DNA of 64,000 nt from Chloroflexota bacterium (GCA_013388745.1 JACAER010000047.1:36647-100646), one strand, 5' to 3'; numbered from the stretch's first letter, positions 43,468 to 52,084 are shown. The notes: a model not told the origin generated them from the letters alone. Program-made: numbers and translations.

Positions 43468-45138
43468 ATGCACCGTAAACACCATGCAGCACCTTTAGTG
43501 TGCTTGCAATTTGCGCAGCCGCGCGCCGACCATGAAGAACAACGCACGCCCTTTCAGCGCGCCGATTATGTCTCTGTGCTGGCACTGTTCGCGGGAGCGC
43601 TGCTGCTGCGCGCAGGCACGGCGGCGGTTTTCCGCTTCGACGGCCTGTACGGGCAAGACCCCTTTGCTTACTATGATTTCGCGGCGGATTGGGCGCGCGG
43701 GCAGATGCCCGCAGCGTTTTTCTGGCCGCTGGGCTATCCCGCGCTGCTGGCCGCTCTTTTTCGCGCCTTCGGGACGAGCGCGGCGGCGGCGCAGGCGGCG
43801 AGCCTGCTGCTGGGCGCGCTGCTGCCCGCGCTGGTCTATGCCCTGACGCGGCAAATGGGGGGCGGACGCGGCGGCGCGCTTTTCGCGGGGGGCATAATGG
43901 CCGTGTGCGGACAGGCGGTGCAGTCCAGCCTGGTCGTCATGGCTGATATGCCGGCGCTGTTCTGGGCGACCTTGAGCGCGCTGTGTCTGTGGCGCGCGGC
44001 GCACGCAGGCAAACGCGGGCTGGTCGCGGCGGCGCTGCTGCTGGCGCTGGCCTGCGTCTCACGCTGGCTGTATCTGGCCCTATGGCCCGCCTGGGCGCTG
44101 GCCTTGTTCGCGCACAAAGGCGATTTCGCGCGCGGCGGGCGGGCGGCGCTGCTGGCGGTCTGGGTGGCGGCGGGGCTGATTTTTCTGCCGCAGGCCGTGT
44201 ACAGCCGCACCAATCCCTACCCGACGTTGAATCATGCCTGGGTGCAGGGCTGGTCGCCGGCCAATGCTTTTACGCAGGAATTTTTCAACGCCGATGGGCA
44301 TTTCGTCTACACACAGCCCAACGCCCTGTACTACGCGCAGGCGGCTTTCGACCCCTATTATCTGCCGCTGCTGTGGACACCGCTGCTGATCGTGGGCACG
44401 CTGGCGCTGTGGCGGCGGCGGGCGTGGCGCGCGCTGCGTCTGCTGCTGGCGTGGGCGCTGCTGCCGTATCTGTTCCTGGCGGGCATTCCCTATCAAAATA
44501 TCCGTTTCCCCTTGATCGTTATGCCGGCGCTGGCGATTCTGGCGGGGTTGGGCTTCAGCGCATTGGGGGAACAGGTTTTGCCGCCACAGACTAAAGTCTG
44601 CGGCTGCCGGACAAGCAGGCTTGCTTTCAAGTCCCTTCGGGACTCATTGAGGGTTCCCGCTTTGTTGTCCTTGTCTGATTTGAGGGTTAAGCTGCATAAT
44701 GCCATCCATATGCTGCGGGGGGTTCTGCGGCCTGTTTTGCTGGCCGCGCTTATCACCTTTGGCCTGTGGCAGGCGTATCAGGCCAGCAGCGCGCTGATCC
44801 CGGCGTTCCTGGCGCGGCAGCAGCAGGATCGCGCGGCAGCAGTATGGGCAGCAGCGCGCATTCCGGCGGGCGCGCGCCTGTACACCTTCAATCTTACGCT
44901 CACGCTGCGCCATTACACGACGTTGGAAGTGTTCGATCTGTACTATGAAACGCCGGCAACGCTGGCGGCGGCGGGGCAAACGGGGCAGCCGGCCTACCTG
45001 CTGATCGACAGCGGCAATATCACGCGCCAGTGGCAGGGGCGCGCCCCACACATCGCCTACGCCTGGCTGGACGAGAGGCGCGGGCTGCGGCGGCTGGCGC
45101 AGTACGGCGCGTACACGCTGTTTCGCGTGGGCGGCTGA
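43468..45138 (+). CDS. Membrane glycosyltransferase, PMT/ArnT-like (GT39/GT83 type)
   Basis: A 556-residue polytopic protein with about ten helices, resembling dolichyl-phosphate-mannose protein mannosyltransferases and ArnT: lipid-linked sugar donors, extracytoplasmic transfer. The first external loop shows FRFDGLYGQDPFAYYDFAAD, with the acidic residues typical of the family's catalytic loop, then PLGYPALLAALFRAFG. Odd: about 40 residues (roughly 371-412, from PPQTKVCGCRTSRLAFKSLR) are hydrophilic, Cys/Arg-rich and encoded by small palindromes, unlike the rest. They lie between the last predicted membrane helices. Exact start is uncertain. Acceptor unknown. Confidence 0.8.
   Translation: MHRKHHAAPLVCLQFAQPRADHEEQRTPFQRADYVSVLALFAGALLLRAGTAAVFRFDGLYGQDPFAYYDFAADWARGQMPAAFFWPLGYPALLAALFRAFGTSAAAAQAASLLLGALLPALVYALTRQMGGGRGGALFAGGIMAVCGQAVQSSLVVMADMPALFWATLSALCLWRAAHAGKRGLVAAALLLALACVSRWLYLALWPAWALALFAHKGDFARGGRAALLAVWVAAGLIFLPQAVYSRTNPYPTLNHAWVQGWSPANAFTQEFFNADGHFVYTQPNALYYAQAAFDPYYLPLLWTPLLIVGTLALWRRRAWRALRLLLAWALLPYLFLAGIPYQNIRFPLIVMPALAILAGLGFSALGEQVLPPQTKVCGCRTSRLAFKSLRDSLRVPALLSLSDLRVKLHNAIHMLRGVLRPVLLAALITFGLWQAYQASSALIPAFLARQQQDRAAAVWAAARIPAGARLYTFNLTLTLRHYTTLEVFDLYYETPATLAAAGQTGQPAYLLIDSGNITRQWQGRAPHIAYAWLDERRGLRRLAQYGAYTLFRVGG
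44583..44705 (+). repeat. In-frame palindromic insertion in the glycosyltransferase gene
   Basis: This stretch contains CAGACT-AA-AGTCTG (44587-44600), AGCAggctTGCT (44613-44624) and AGTCCC-TTC-GGGACT (44630-44644), and has lower GC and different codon use from the flanks. It stays open in frame with the coding sequence. It looks like a mobile or dispersed palindromic element that has entered a gene, as RPEs do in Rickettsia. The right-hand boundary is approximate. Confidence 0.55.
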
Positions 45139-45212
45139 TGCGCGGAAAAACTTAAATCCCGTCACAAATTAGAACCCGATTCAAACCTAACCCTAAGCGA
45201 AATCTACTACCC

Positions 45213-45234
45213 GAACACAAGTTCTGGGTATAAA
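45213..45234 (+). promoter_or_regulatory. LexA-like box over a -10 element
   Basis: GAAC-ACAA-GTTC (45213-45224) matches the GAAC-N4-GTTC core of Gram-positive-type LexA/DinR boxes, extended on the left by C (CGAAC). TATAAA at 45229-45234 is the likely -10, so a bound repressor would block transcription of the LexA-head gene 73 bases downstream. Confidence 0.6.
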
Positions 45235-45306
45235 CTGGAAAATTAGGCGTCTGCGGGACGAGCAGACCGCGTCGCCGCCTGGCTGGAAGGAAGGGGAGAA
45301 GATAGA

Positions 45307-45720
45307 ATGCCGAAAACGACAGCCGGACATGAGCGGCGCAGGCGCATGGTGCGCTTTATCCGCGCCTATGAGGCCGAACATGGCCGCAGCCCTAAGCTGG
45401 CGGAAATCGCGGCGGCGGCGGGCACGGCCCCGTCTAACGCCCATTATCATCTGACGGTGCTGCGCGCGCTGGGGTATGTGCGCCTGCGCGAAGCGGCTAA
45501 CCGCCTGTGGACGGTGGTGGTGGATTCGGACGATGTGCCGCCGCTGGATAGTATTGCTGCCGCCGCGCCAACGCCGGCACAGGCCGCGCCCGCCGCCGGG
45601 CTGCCGCGCCGCCGCCCGGTGGTGCCGCTGCCGCCGGGATCATGGATGCCGCGCCGCCGCAAGCACGCTGGCCAGCGCAAACGCGACAGGCCGTTGACAA
45701 AAACCCCCAAACTCCCCTAA
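45307..45720 (+). CDS. LexA-type winged-helix DNA-binding protein without peptidase domain
   Basis: A 137-residue protein. Residues about 11-65 match the LexA N-terminal DNA-binding domain: RRRMVRFIRAYEAEHGRSPK, LAEIAAAAGTAPSNAHYHLT and LRALGYVRL. The C-terminal half is a basic Pro/Ala/Arg-rich tail (RRRPVVPLPPGSWMPRRRKH) with no S24 peptidase Ser/Lys dyad, so it cannot self-cleave like true LexA. GGGGAG lies about 8 bases before the ATG. A LexA-like box sits in its promoter. It may be an SOS-induced accessory regulator, or a repressor controlled in another way. The tail could bind DNA or RNA. Confidence 0.75.
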   Translation: MPKTTAGHERRRRMVRFIRAYEAEHGRSPKLAEIAAAAGTAPSNAHYHLTVLRALGYVRLREAANRLWTVVVDSDDVPPLDSIAAAAPTPAQAAPAAGLPRRRPVVPLPPGSWMPRRRKHAGQRKRDRPLTKTPKLP

Positions 45721-45803
45721 AATCGTGGAGGGTTCTGGCGGAAACCGTCTGTAAACAGCGCGTTTCCCCCAACCTCTTATGTCCCTCGTGTGAAAGGCCA
45801 GAT

Positions 45804-45830
45804 ATGCACACTCGCAGCAGCCATTCGTAA
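45804..45830 (+). CDS. Candidate leader peptide upstream of the ABC-F gene
   Basis: An eight-codon frame MHTRSSHS-stop with GAAAGG seven to eight bases upstream, 165 bases before the ABC-F start. ABC-F antibiotic-resistance genes often have such leader peptides, where a stalled ribosome relieves a terminator. A second very short frame, MSLV-stop, precedes it (45779). Supported by the ribosome site and position only. Confidence 0.35.
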   Translation: MHTRSSHS

Positions 45831-45920
45831 ACCCTTACGGATTCCCGTTGCTGTCGCGCATATCTGAGCAGCTTCTTTTTGCTCGCCAATTGAATGCCAC
45901 AAGCCCGCGGGTGTCCGCGT

Positions 45921-45957
45921 GCGGCGTTTTGCGCTTCTGCGCCGCCGCGCCGACTTT
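45921..45957 (+). terminator. Possible attenuator hairpin before the ABC-F gene
   Basis: GCGGCG (45921-45926) pairs with CGCCGC (45940-45945), and an alternative GCGC/GCGC pairing lies inside. CTTTT follows at 45953-45957. Together with the leader frame at 45804 this could form a transcription attenuator. The stem is short and the T-run weak. Confidence 0.3.
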
Positions 45958-45994
45958 TCGTGTTGTTCGACCGATCGAAAAGGGACACAAACTC

Positions 45995-47677
45995 ATGTTT
46001 TTGAGTGTAACGCATCTCTCCAAGAGCTACGGCACGCAGCCGGTGCTCAACGACGCGGCGCTGACGCTGGGGCCGGGGCAGCGCGTCGGCCTTGTCGGCG
46101 CCAACGGTGTCGGCAAATCGACACTGCTGAAAATCATCATGGGCGAAATCGAAGCCGACAGCGGCGAGATCGTGCGCACGCCCGACATACAGATTGGCTA
46201 TCTGGCGCAGGTGTTGGGCGGCGACAACCAGCAAACGCTGGCGCAAATGATCGACACAGCGCTGCGGCACGTGCGCGCACTGGAAACACGCCTGCGCGCA
46301 CTGGAAGCCGCGCTGGCAGACGCCCCCAGCGACAGCCCGCGACTGCTGGAGTATGGCGAGGCGCTGGAACAGTTCGAGCGTTACGGCGGCTACGAGATCG
46401 AGGCGCGCCTCGCCGAAGTGCTGGCCGGGCTGCGCATCGGGCATTTATCACTTGAGCGGCGTTTCGCCACGCTTTCTGGCGGCGAAAAATCGCGCATGGG
46501 GCTGGCGCTGCTGCTGCTGCAAGCGCCGGATGTGCTGCTGCTGGACGAGCCGACGAATCATCTGGATTTCGCCACGCTGGAATGGCTGGAAACGTACTTG
46601 CAGCGCTATCGCGGGGGCATCCTGATCGTTTCGCATGATCGCCAGTTTTTGAACCGCACAGTCAACGCGATTGTCGAAATCGACGAACACACGCGCCAGA
46701 CCAAGCGCTACAGCGGCAGCTACGACGCCTACTACGCGGCCAAACAGCACGAACGGCAAAAATGGCAGATGGCCTGGGCAGCGCAGCAGGACGAAATCGC
46801 CGAACTGCGCCACGAAATCAAGGTCGAGGCGCACCAGGTGGCGAAAAATTACCCGACAAAAAAAGTCGGCGGCGACAAGTTCGCCAGAGGCTTTTTTAAG
46901 GGGCGCACGGCAGTGGCTGTGTCGCGGCGCGTGCGCAACGCCGAAGAACGGCTGGCGCGTATCGAAGCCGACCCCATCCCTATGCCGCCCAAAGCGCTGG
47001 TCTTTGACGCGGATTTCGACGCGGCGGCGCTGCACGGGCGCTACCCGCTGAGCGTGAGCGGGCTGCGCAAAGCCTACGACGGGCGCTGTATCCTGGACGA
47101 TGTGAGCTTCGAACTGGCGCTGCACAGCCGTATTGTCATCGTCGGGCCGAACGGCGCCGGCAAATCGACGCTGCTGAAAATTCTGGTCGGCGCGGAACAG
47201 GCGGACAGCGGCACGCTCTACTGGCATCCCGGCGTCAAAATCGGCTATCTCGATCAGGAACACGCGACGCTCGATACGCAGAAAACCCTGTTCGAGGCGT
47301 ATGCCGCAGGGCTGGCCGGGCAGGAACAGGCGCTAAAAGCTATCCTGCTGCATAGCGGGCTGTTCCGCTATGAGGAATTTGAGCGCCGGGTGAGCGCGCT
47401 GAGCAGCGGCCAGCGCCGCAAATTGCAGATCGGACGGCTGATCGCCGGGCAGGCCAATCTGCTGGTGCTGGACGAACCCACCAACTTCGTGAGCTTCGAT
47501 ATTCTGGAGGGGCTGGAAGAAGCGCTGCGCCAGTTCCCCGGCCCGATCATCGCCGCGACGCATGACCGGCGCTTCATGCAAAGCTTCGGCGGCGAAATCT
47601 GGGCGCTGGAGGCGGGGCGGCTGGTGAAATATCTCGGCGGCTATGAAGACTATTTAGCCAGCAGCAGCGCCTCCTGA
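45995..47677 (+). CDS. ABC-F family ATPase
   Basis: A 560-residue soluble protein with two ABC domains and no membrane helices. ABC-F proteins act on the ribosome as translation factors or antibiotic-protection proteins. Domain 1 has GANGVGKST (35-43), LSGGEKSRMGLAL and LLLDEPTNHLDF. Domain 2 has GPNGAGKST, LSSGQRRKLQIGRL and LVLDEPTNFVSFDI. The domain-2 Walker B is followed by NFVS instead of NHLD, an unusual D-loop. The charged inter-domain linker (about 240-330) contains KNYPTKKVGGDKFARGFFKG. The ATG is chosen because the conserved N-terminus MFLSVTHLSKSYG starts there. Subfamily undecided. Confidence 0.9.
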   Translation: MFLSVTHLSKSYGTQPVLNDAALTLGPGQRVGLVGANGVGKSTLLKIIMGEIEADSGEIVRTPDIQIGYLAQVLGGDNQQTLAQMIDTALRHVRALETRLRALEAALADAPSDSPRLLEYGEALEQFERYGGYEIEARLAEVLAGLRIGHLSLERRFATLSGGEKSRMGLALLLLQAPDVLLLDEPTNHLDFATLEWLETYLQRYRGGILIVSHDRQFLNRTVNAIVEIDEHTRQTKRYSGSYDAYYAAKQHERQKWQMAWAAQQDEIAELRHEIKVEAHQVAKNYPTKKVGGDKFARGFFKGRTAVAVSRRVRNAEERLARIEADPIPMPPKALVFDADFDAAALHGRYPLSVSGLRKAYDGRCILDDVSFELALHSRIVIVGPNGAGKSTLLKILVGAEQADSGTLYWHPGVKIGYLDQEHATLDTQKTLFEAYAAGLAGQEQALKAILLHSGLFRYEEFERRVSALSSGQRRKLQIGRLIAGQANLLVLDEPTNFVSFDILEGLEEALRQFPGPIIAATHDRRFMQSFGGEIWALEAGRLVKYLGGYEDYLASSSAS

Positions 47678-47764
47678 GCGCGGGTCAACCGTTTGCCAGC
47701 GCGCTAATTCCCTGCGGCGGCGGCGCGCCCACGCACGCAGGGCTGCTGCGCGCTGTAAACATGC

Positions 47765-48706
47765 TTACGGGGCGGGCGGCGTTTCTTCGTGCTGGTGATA
47801 GTCTTTGACAATCGTATAGGGGCGCTGTTTGACCTCGTCGAAGATGACCGAAAGATAGATGGCGATAATGCCCAAAATAAGGATGTTCAGCCCGCTGAAG
47901 CACCAGATCGAGACCATAGTCGAAAGCCAGCCTTCGACACCCACGCCGCGAAACACGAACATCAGTATCAGATAGGCAATGAACAGCGCAGCGCTGAAGG
48001 TCAAAATTCCACCGAGATACGCGATATACAGCAGCGGCTTTTTGCTGGTGGCGGTAATGCCGTGCAGGATGATGCTGACCTTACGTGCCAGGTTATAGTT
48101 TGACCATCCTTTGTACTGTTTTTCGACTTCCAGACCAAGCTGCTTAAAGCCGGCCATTTCCCACAGCACGGCGATAATCATGACGCGCTCACGGTACTCC
48201 AGCAGCGCTTGTGCATAGCGCTTGGTCATCAAGCGCACCGTCAGCAAGTTCTGCCTGAGCTTGACATCGGAGAAAAAGTTGAACCCCTGATAAAAGAGAT
48301 TGCCGCTCACGCGGTTGAGCAGCGGCTGTTGGCGCGCCTTTTGGATGCCATACACCACATCCACCTGATGCTCATGAAGGGCGGCATAAAATTGGCCGAG
48401 CAGTTCCGGCGCTTCTTCCAAATCGGAGTCTATCAAAAACACCAACTCACCCTGGGCGTACAGCAGCCCGGTCATTATAGCCTTGTGATGGCCAAAATTG
48501 CGCGACAGGTTCACGACTTTGGTTTTGGGATCGTTTTGATAGATGGACAGCGCCACTTCCAGCGACGCATCGGGCGAGCCATCGTTGACAAAGATGATCT
48601 CGTAATCAGCGGTGATAGCGGCGGCCTGCTGCGCGCAGCGGCGGTGAAATTCCTGCACATAGGCAGCGGAATTATAGAGGGTGGTGACGATCGACAGTAC
48701 AGTCAT
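47765..48706 (-). CDS. Family 2 glycosyltransferase, membrane-anchored (GtrB/DPM-like)
   Basis: A 313-residue GT2 enzyme that transfers a sugar from a nucleotide to a polyprenyl-phosphate lipid. The GT-A core shows LSIVTTLYNSAAYVQEFHRR, EIIFVNDGSPDASLEVAL, VVNLSRNFGHHKAIMTGLLY and the metal-binding LIDSDLEEAPE. Two C-terminal helices (about 232-254 and 265-288) anchor it. It is the last gene of a six-gene minus-strand operon, three bases after the aminotransferase stop. The sugar is not predictable, though the 4-amino-6-deoxysugar made by the previous gene is one possibility. Confidence 0.92.
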   Translation of the reverse strand: MTVLSIVTTLYNSAAYVQEFHRRCAQQAAAITADYEIIFVNDGSPDASLEVALSIYQNDPKTKVVNLSRNFGHHKAIMTGLLYAQGELVFLIDSDLEEAPELLGQFYAALHEHQVDVVYGIQKARQQPLLNRVSGNLFYQGFNFFSDVKLRQNLLTVRLMTKRYAQALLEYRERVMIIAVLWEMAGFKQLGLEVEKQYKGWSNYNLARKVSIILHGITATSKKPLLYIAYLGGILTFSAALFIAYLILMFVFRGVGVEGWLSTMVSIWCFSGLNILILGIIAIYLSVIFDEVKQRPYTIVKDYHQHEETPPAP

Positions 48707-48709
48707 AGT

Positions 48710-49852
48710 TCAGCGGTCGTGAAAGTTGTGGATCAAGTCGATCACCTTGTTTTGCTGCGCAGCCGTAAGGTCATAGTACAGCGGCAGGCGCAGCAGCCGG
48801 TCGGCAAGGTCTTCCGTCACCGGACAATCCCCCGCGGCGCCGCCATATTGCCGCCCCATCGGCGAGAGGTGCAGCGGTTGGTAATGAAAGACCGCTGTCA
48901 CCTGGTTCTGCTTGAGGTAGGCGATCAGCCGCTGACGATAATCGAGCGAGGGCAGCAGGAGGTAATAAATATGCGCGGGCTGCTGGCAGTAGGACGGCAC
49001 GGTCGGCAGTGTGACGCCGTTTTGCGCCGCCCAATCCGGCAGCGCCGTGTGATAACCCTGCCAGATTTCCTGCCGGCGCGCCTGGATTTTGTCGCTGGCC
49101 TCAAGCTGCGCCGCCAGATAAGCCGCCAACACATCCGACAGCACGTAACTGGAGCCGACATCGACCCACGTATATTTATCGACCTGCCCGCGAAAGAATT
49201 GACTGCGGTTAGTGCCTTTTTCGCGGATAATTTCGGCGCGTTCCGTCAGGCGTGGGTCGTTGATGACCAGCGCGCCGCCTTCGCCGCACATGATATTTTT
49301 GGTCTCGTGAAAGCTTTGCGTTGCCATCACCCCGAAGGTGCCCAGCGGCTTGCCGCGATAGCTGGCGAAGAGGCCGTGCGCGTTGTCCTCGATAATCGGG
49401 AGATGGTGACGCTGGCAAATCTCAACGATTTTATCCATTTCGCAGCCGACGCCGGCGTAATGCACCACGACGACGGCTTTGGTGCGCGGTGTGATTTTGC
49501 TTTCCAGCAGCTTTTCGTCCAGATTGAGCGTATCCGGGCGGATGTCGATAAAGACGGGCTTGGCGCCGCGCAAAATAAAGGCGTTGACGGTCGAGACAAA
49601 AGTGAAGGCGGGAATAATCACCTCGCCGCCGGGCTGGAGGTCGAGCAGCAGCGCGCACATTTCCAGCGCATGCGTGCAGGAACTGGTCAGCAGCACACGC
49701 GGCGCGCCCAGCAGCGTTTCCAGATGGCGCTGGCTGTATTTGGTGAAGTAACCGTCGCCGGAAATCTGCCATTTTTCCGCAATGGCCTGGCGCATATATT
49801 CGAATTCCTGCCCGGCTACACAAGGGCGGTTAAAAGAAATATGCTCACTCAT
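48710..49852 (-). CDS. rffA: dTDP-4-amino-4,6-dideoxygalactose transaminase
   Basis: A 380-residue PLP enzyme of the DegT/DnrJ/EryC1/StrS family, closest by motif to RffA/WecE, which aminates dTDP-4-keto-6-deoxyglucose. Marks are LLTSSCTHALEMCALLLDL (WecE-like), VIIPAFTFVSTVNAF, PIIEDNAHGLFASYRGK and the PLP lysine in SFHETKNIMCGEGGAL. The length matches WecE (376). The start overlaps the stop of the preceding propeller gene by 8 bases. Partners making the keto sugar (RmlA/RmlB) are not in the window. A NeuD-like acyltransferase at 53705 could N-acetylate the product. Confidence 0.92.
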   Translation of the reverse strand: MSEHISFNRPCVAGQEFEYMRQAIAEKWQISGDGYFTKYSQRHLETLLGAPRVLLTSSCTHALEMCALLLDLQPGGEVIIPAFTFVSTVNAFILRGAKPVFIDIRPDTLNLDEKLLESKITPRTKAVVVVHYAGVGCEMDKIVEICQRHHLPIIEDNAHGLFASYRGKPLGTFGVMATQSFHETKNIMCGEGGALVINDPRLTERAEIIREKGTNRSQFFRGQVDKYTWVDVGSSYVLSDVLAAYLAAQLEASDKIQARRQEIWQGYHTALPDWAAQNGVTLPTVPSYCQQPAHIYYLLLPSLDYRQRLIAYLKQNQVTAVFHYQPLHLSPMGRQYGGAAGDCPVTEDLADRLLRLPLYYDLTAAQQNKVIDLIHNFHDR

Positions 49853-50753
49853 GCCATACTGCCAACCCTATGCCGCTTTTACCATAGCCATTACCATTAT
49901 AGAACATATAACGACGTTTATCATGGTCATAAATATAGGGATATTCTACCATCTCTGCATCCCACCCCTGGGGCGACACATCGATGCCTACTTCGCCATC
50001 CTTGCGCGTCCAGTGCAGGCCGTCGGGCGATTCGGCATAGCCGATGCGGTAGGCGGCGCCGCGATAGGCGTACCACATTTTGTACAGGCCATGCTCTTTG
50101 AGCACAAACGGACGGGCAATCGCGTATTCGTCGGCGCTGGCAAACGGAATGCAGATATGCCCGTTTCGCTCCCACTGCAAGCCATCGCGCGATTCGGCGT
50201 ATTTGATGAGGTAGTAATGACGCAGTTCTGTATCCGTCTGTTCCCATTTCACGCCAGAAACATACCACATACGCCAGCGGGTGTCTTCGACCAGAATAAA
50301 AGGCGAGCCGAGCAGATACGGGTCTAGCGTGTGCCAGCCCATAATAGGCGCAGGGGAAACTTTCTCGAAGGTAGCGCCGCCGTCGCTGCTGTGCGCCGCG
50401 CCGATAAAAAAATAGAACGGTACAGTGACACCCAGCGCCCAGCCGGAATAGTACAGATAGTGCCGCCCGCCGTACTGGACGATACAGCTTGTGGTTACGC
50501 CGCTGTCATCAAACATGCCGATCTCGCCAGGACGGACGAGCGGTTCTGGCGCAAGATACTGGACAGTGTGCGTGCGCAGATCAAAATGGAAACAACCAAT
50601 GTGTGCCCGGTTTTGGCTGTCGCGCCCGCTGAAATAGATGCGCACACTGTCCTCTGCCAGGGGCATCACTACCGGCAGCGCGGCGTGCGAGCGCAGCCAC
50701 GGCAGCGTGTAGTCGGCGGGATCAAAGATGCGTCCAAGTTTTTGCCAGGCCAT
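49845..50753 (-). CDS. Five-bladed-propeller glycoside hydrolase-like protein
   Basis: A 302-residue beta-propeller protein resembling the GH43/GH32/GH130-like group of glycosidases and phosphorylases. Repeated blades carry SxDG(x)xW-like motifs: SSDGGATFEKVSPAP, AESRDGLQWERNG and AESPDGLHWTRKDG, alternating with YYSG, WYVSG, WYAYRG and FYNGNG strands. No signal peptide. The ATG at 50753 is preceded by GGAG and lies 2 bases past the methyltransferase stop. The position within a surface-sugar operon is unusual for a degradative enzyme, so a role in glycan assembly or nucleotide-sugar handling is possible. Catalytic residues were not assigned. Confidence 0.75.
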   Translation of the reverse strand: MAWQKLGRIFDPADYTLPWLRSHAALPVVMPLAEDSVRIYFSGRDSQNRAHIGCFHFDLRTHTVQYLAPEPLVRPGEIGMFDDSGVTTSCIVQYGGRHYLYYSGWALGVTVPFYFFIGAAHSSDGGATFEKVSPAPIMGWHTLDPYLLGSPFILVEDTRWRMWYVSGVKWEQTDTELRHYYLIKYAESRDGLQWERNGHICIPFASADEYAIARPFVLKEHGLYKMWYAYRGAAYRIGYAESPDGLHWTRKDGEVGIDVSPQGWDAEMVEYPYIYDHDKRRYMFYNGNGYGKSGIGLAVWHE

Positions 50754-50755
50754 AT

Positions 50756-51355
50756 CTACTCCAAGACTGCTTTCTGGCAAGTGGCCAGCAGGTAGCGATG
50801 ATAAAGCGCGTACTGTTCGCTATGCCGCACATCAAAATGCTGGCGCAGCGCCTGTTCAAGGGTTTGCGCTGTGCGCGGATAGCTGCCGCGATCCAGCGCC
50901 CACAGCAGGCGGCTGGGCAGCCGATTCGGCGACCACACCGCGTCTAAAAACAGAAACGTGCCCTGCGGCTTGAGCACGCGCGCTGTTTCCGCCAGCAGGC
51001 GTTCAAACAGCGGCGTGGTCAAATGATGCGATACCGCGATACAAACCACCACGTCCAGCCTTTGATCCGCCAGCGGCAGTTGTGTCGCGTCGCCCAAAAT
51101 GGCCGGGTCTGCGTGCGCCGCGCGGAAGCCGGCGATTTTTTGCGGGTCGATATCCAGACAGAGATAAGCATACGTCGGCGGCCAGAGCACTCGCCATAAG
51201 CCAGTCCCGCCGCCGACGTCCAGCACCAGCCCTCTACCGCTCAACGCCGTCACCTGTTGGGCGATGTGCTGGCGTGAATGGCGAAAGCCCATCACATACT
51301 GAATCGATTCATAAACCCAGGGAACAGCGGCGATCCGATGCGCAAGATCGAGCAT
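50756..51355 (-). CDS. Class I SAM-dependent methyltransferase
   Basis: A 199-residue methyltransferase. The SAM-binding motif I is GLVLDVGGGTGLWRVLW (about 42-58), followed by motif II acidic CLDIDPQKIAGF, DATQLPLADQRLDVVVC and LKPQGTFLFLDAV. It is a Methyltransf_11-type domain with no targeting domain. It lies in the operon between the WbqC gene (27-base gap) and the propeller gene (stop and start nearly touching). A sugar or lipid-linked sugar acceptor is inferred from the operon. Confidence 0.88.
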   Translation of the reverse strand: MLDLAHRIAAVPWVYESIQYVMGFRHSRQHIAQQVTALSGRGLVLDVGGGTGLWRVLWPPTYAYLCLDIDPQKIAGFRAAHADPAILGDATQLPLADQRLDVVVCIAVSHHLTTPLFERLLAETARVLKPQGTFLFLDAVWSPNRLPSRLLWALDRGSYPRTAQTLEQALRQHFDVRHSEQYALYHRYLLATCQKAVLE

Positions 51356-51382
51356 AACAAAAACCTCTCTGGCGGCCAGTGC

Positions 51383-52084
51383 TTAACGTGCGAACGACTT
51401 CATGAAGCGCGGCGCGTCTGCGCCGGTCTGAAACAGCAAATCGAGCACACTGACGCCATGTTCAAACGGCGGGTAGAGCTGCGGGTATTCCGGGTAGCCG
51501 CTGTAATCCATAAATTCCAGCGCGATGCCCGCCGCTGCGAACAGCGCTTCATCAATGTAAGCGCGCGCCGCCGGGCCAGAGAGATAATGCGCTGCGCCCG
51601 CCTGCTGGCACAAGTCCACCAGGCGTTCGGTTTTGCCCGCTGCCAGTTGGTAATCCATCGACCAGGTGATGCGCGTGGTGATACCCAGCCAGCCGCAGAT
51701 GGCCTTCAGGAACAGATAATTAATCCCGCTGAGCGCAGGCTGCTGCCCGGCTTGCTCATACAGTCCTTGCAGCGCCCCTGCATAGTCGCCAAAATGCGGC
51801 GCTTTGCGGTAATTGTGCAGCAGCGTTTTCCAGTGTGTCTCGGCCCAATCGCTGCGGCTCACGAGCGTATCTTTGATTTTCTGCTCATACTTGCCTTTGA
51901 CTTCCACCGGAATCGTGAGCCACTGCACGCCCTGCGGCGTCTTGATTTTATTGCGGTTGCGCCAATCGCGGCGTGTGTACTGCATATCGTCGTAGAGGAT
52001 GAATTCATCGACGCGGTGGATGATGTCGAAGTAACCTTTCCACGGGATATAGTTCGATTGCAGAATGGCGACGCTTTTGCTCAT
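51383..52084 (-). CDS. WbqC-family protein
   Basis: A 233-residue WbqC-like protein, a family found in O-antigen and surface-polysaccharide clusters, whose reaction is not well defined. It starts with the hallmark AILQSNYIPWKGYFDIIHR, then FILYDDMQYTRRDWRNRNKI and WLTIPVEVKGKYEQKI, and ends with a C-terminal SVLDLLFQTG. All are conserved in the family. The ATG overlaps the previous methyltransferase stop by 4 bases (ATGA), so translation is coupled. Context supports a role in surface sugar synthesis, possibly in amino-sugar modification. Confidence 0.9.
   Translation of the reverse strand: MSKSVAILQSNYIPWKGYFDIIHRVDEFILYDDMQYTRRDWRNRNKIKTPQGVQWLTIPVEVKGKYEQKIKDTLVSRSDWAETHWKTLLHNYRKAPHFGDYAGALQGLYEQAGQQPALSGINYLFLKAICGWLGITTRITWSMDYQLAAGKTERLVDLCQQAGAAHYLSGPAARAYIDEALFAAAGIALEFMDYSGYPEYPQLYPPFEHGVSVLDLLFQTGADAPRFMKSFAR

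Noticed and set aside
45848..45994. N-terminal extension of the ABC-F protein
   Set aside because: Conserved ABC-F sequence begins at 45995 and the extension has no family similarity.
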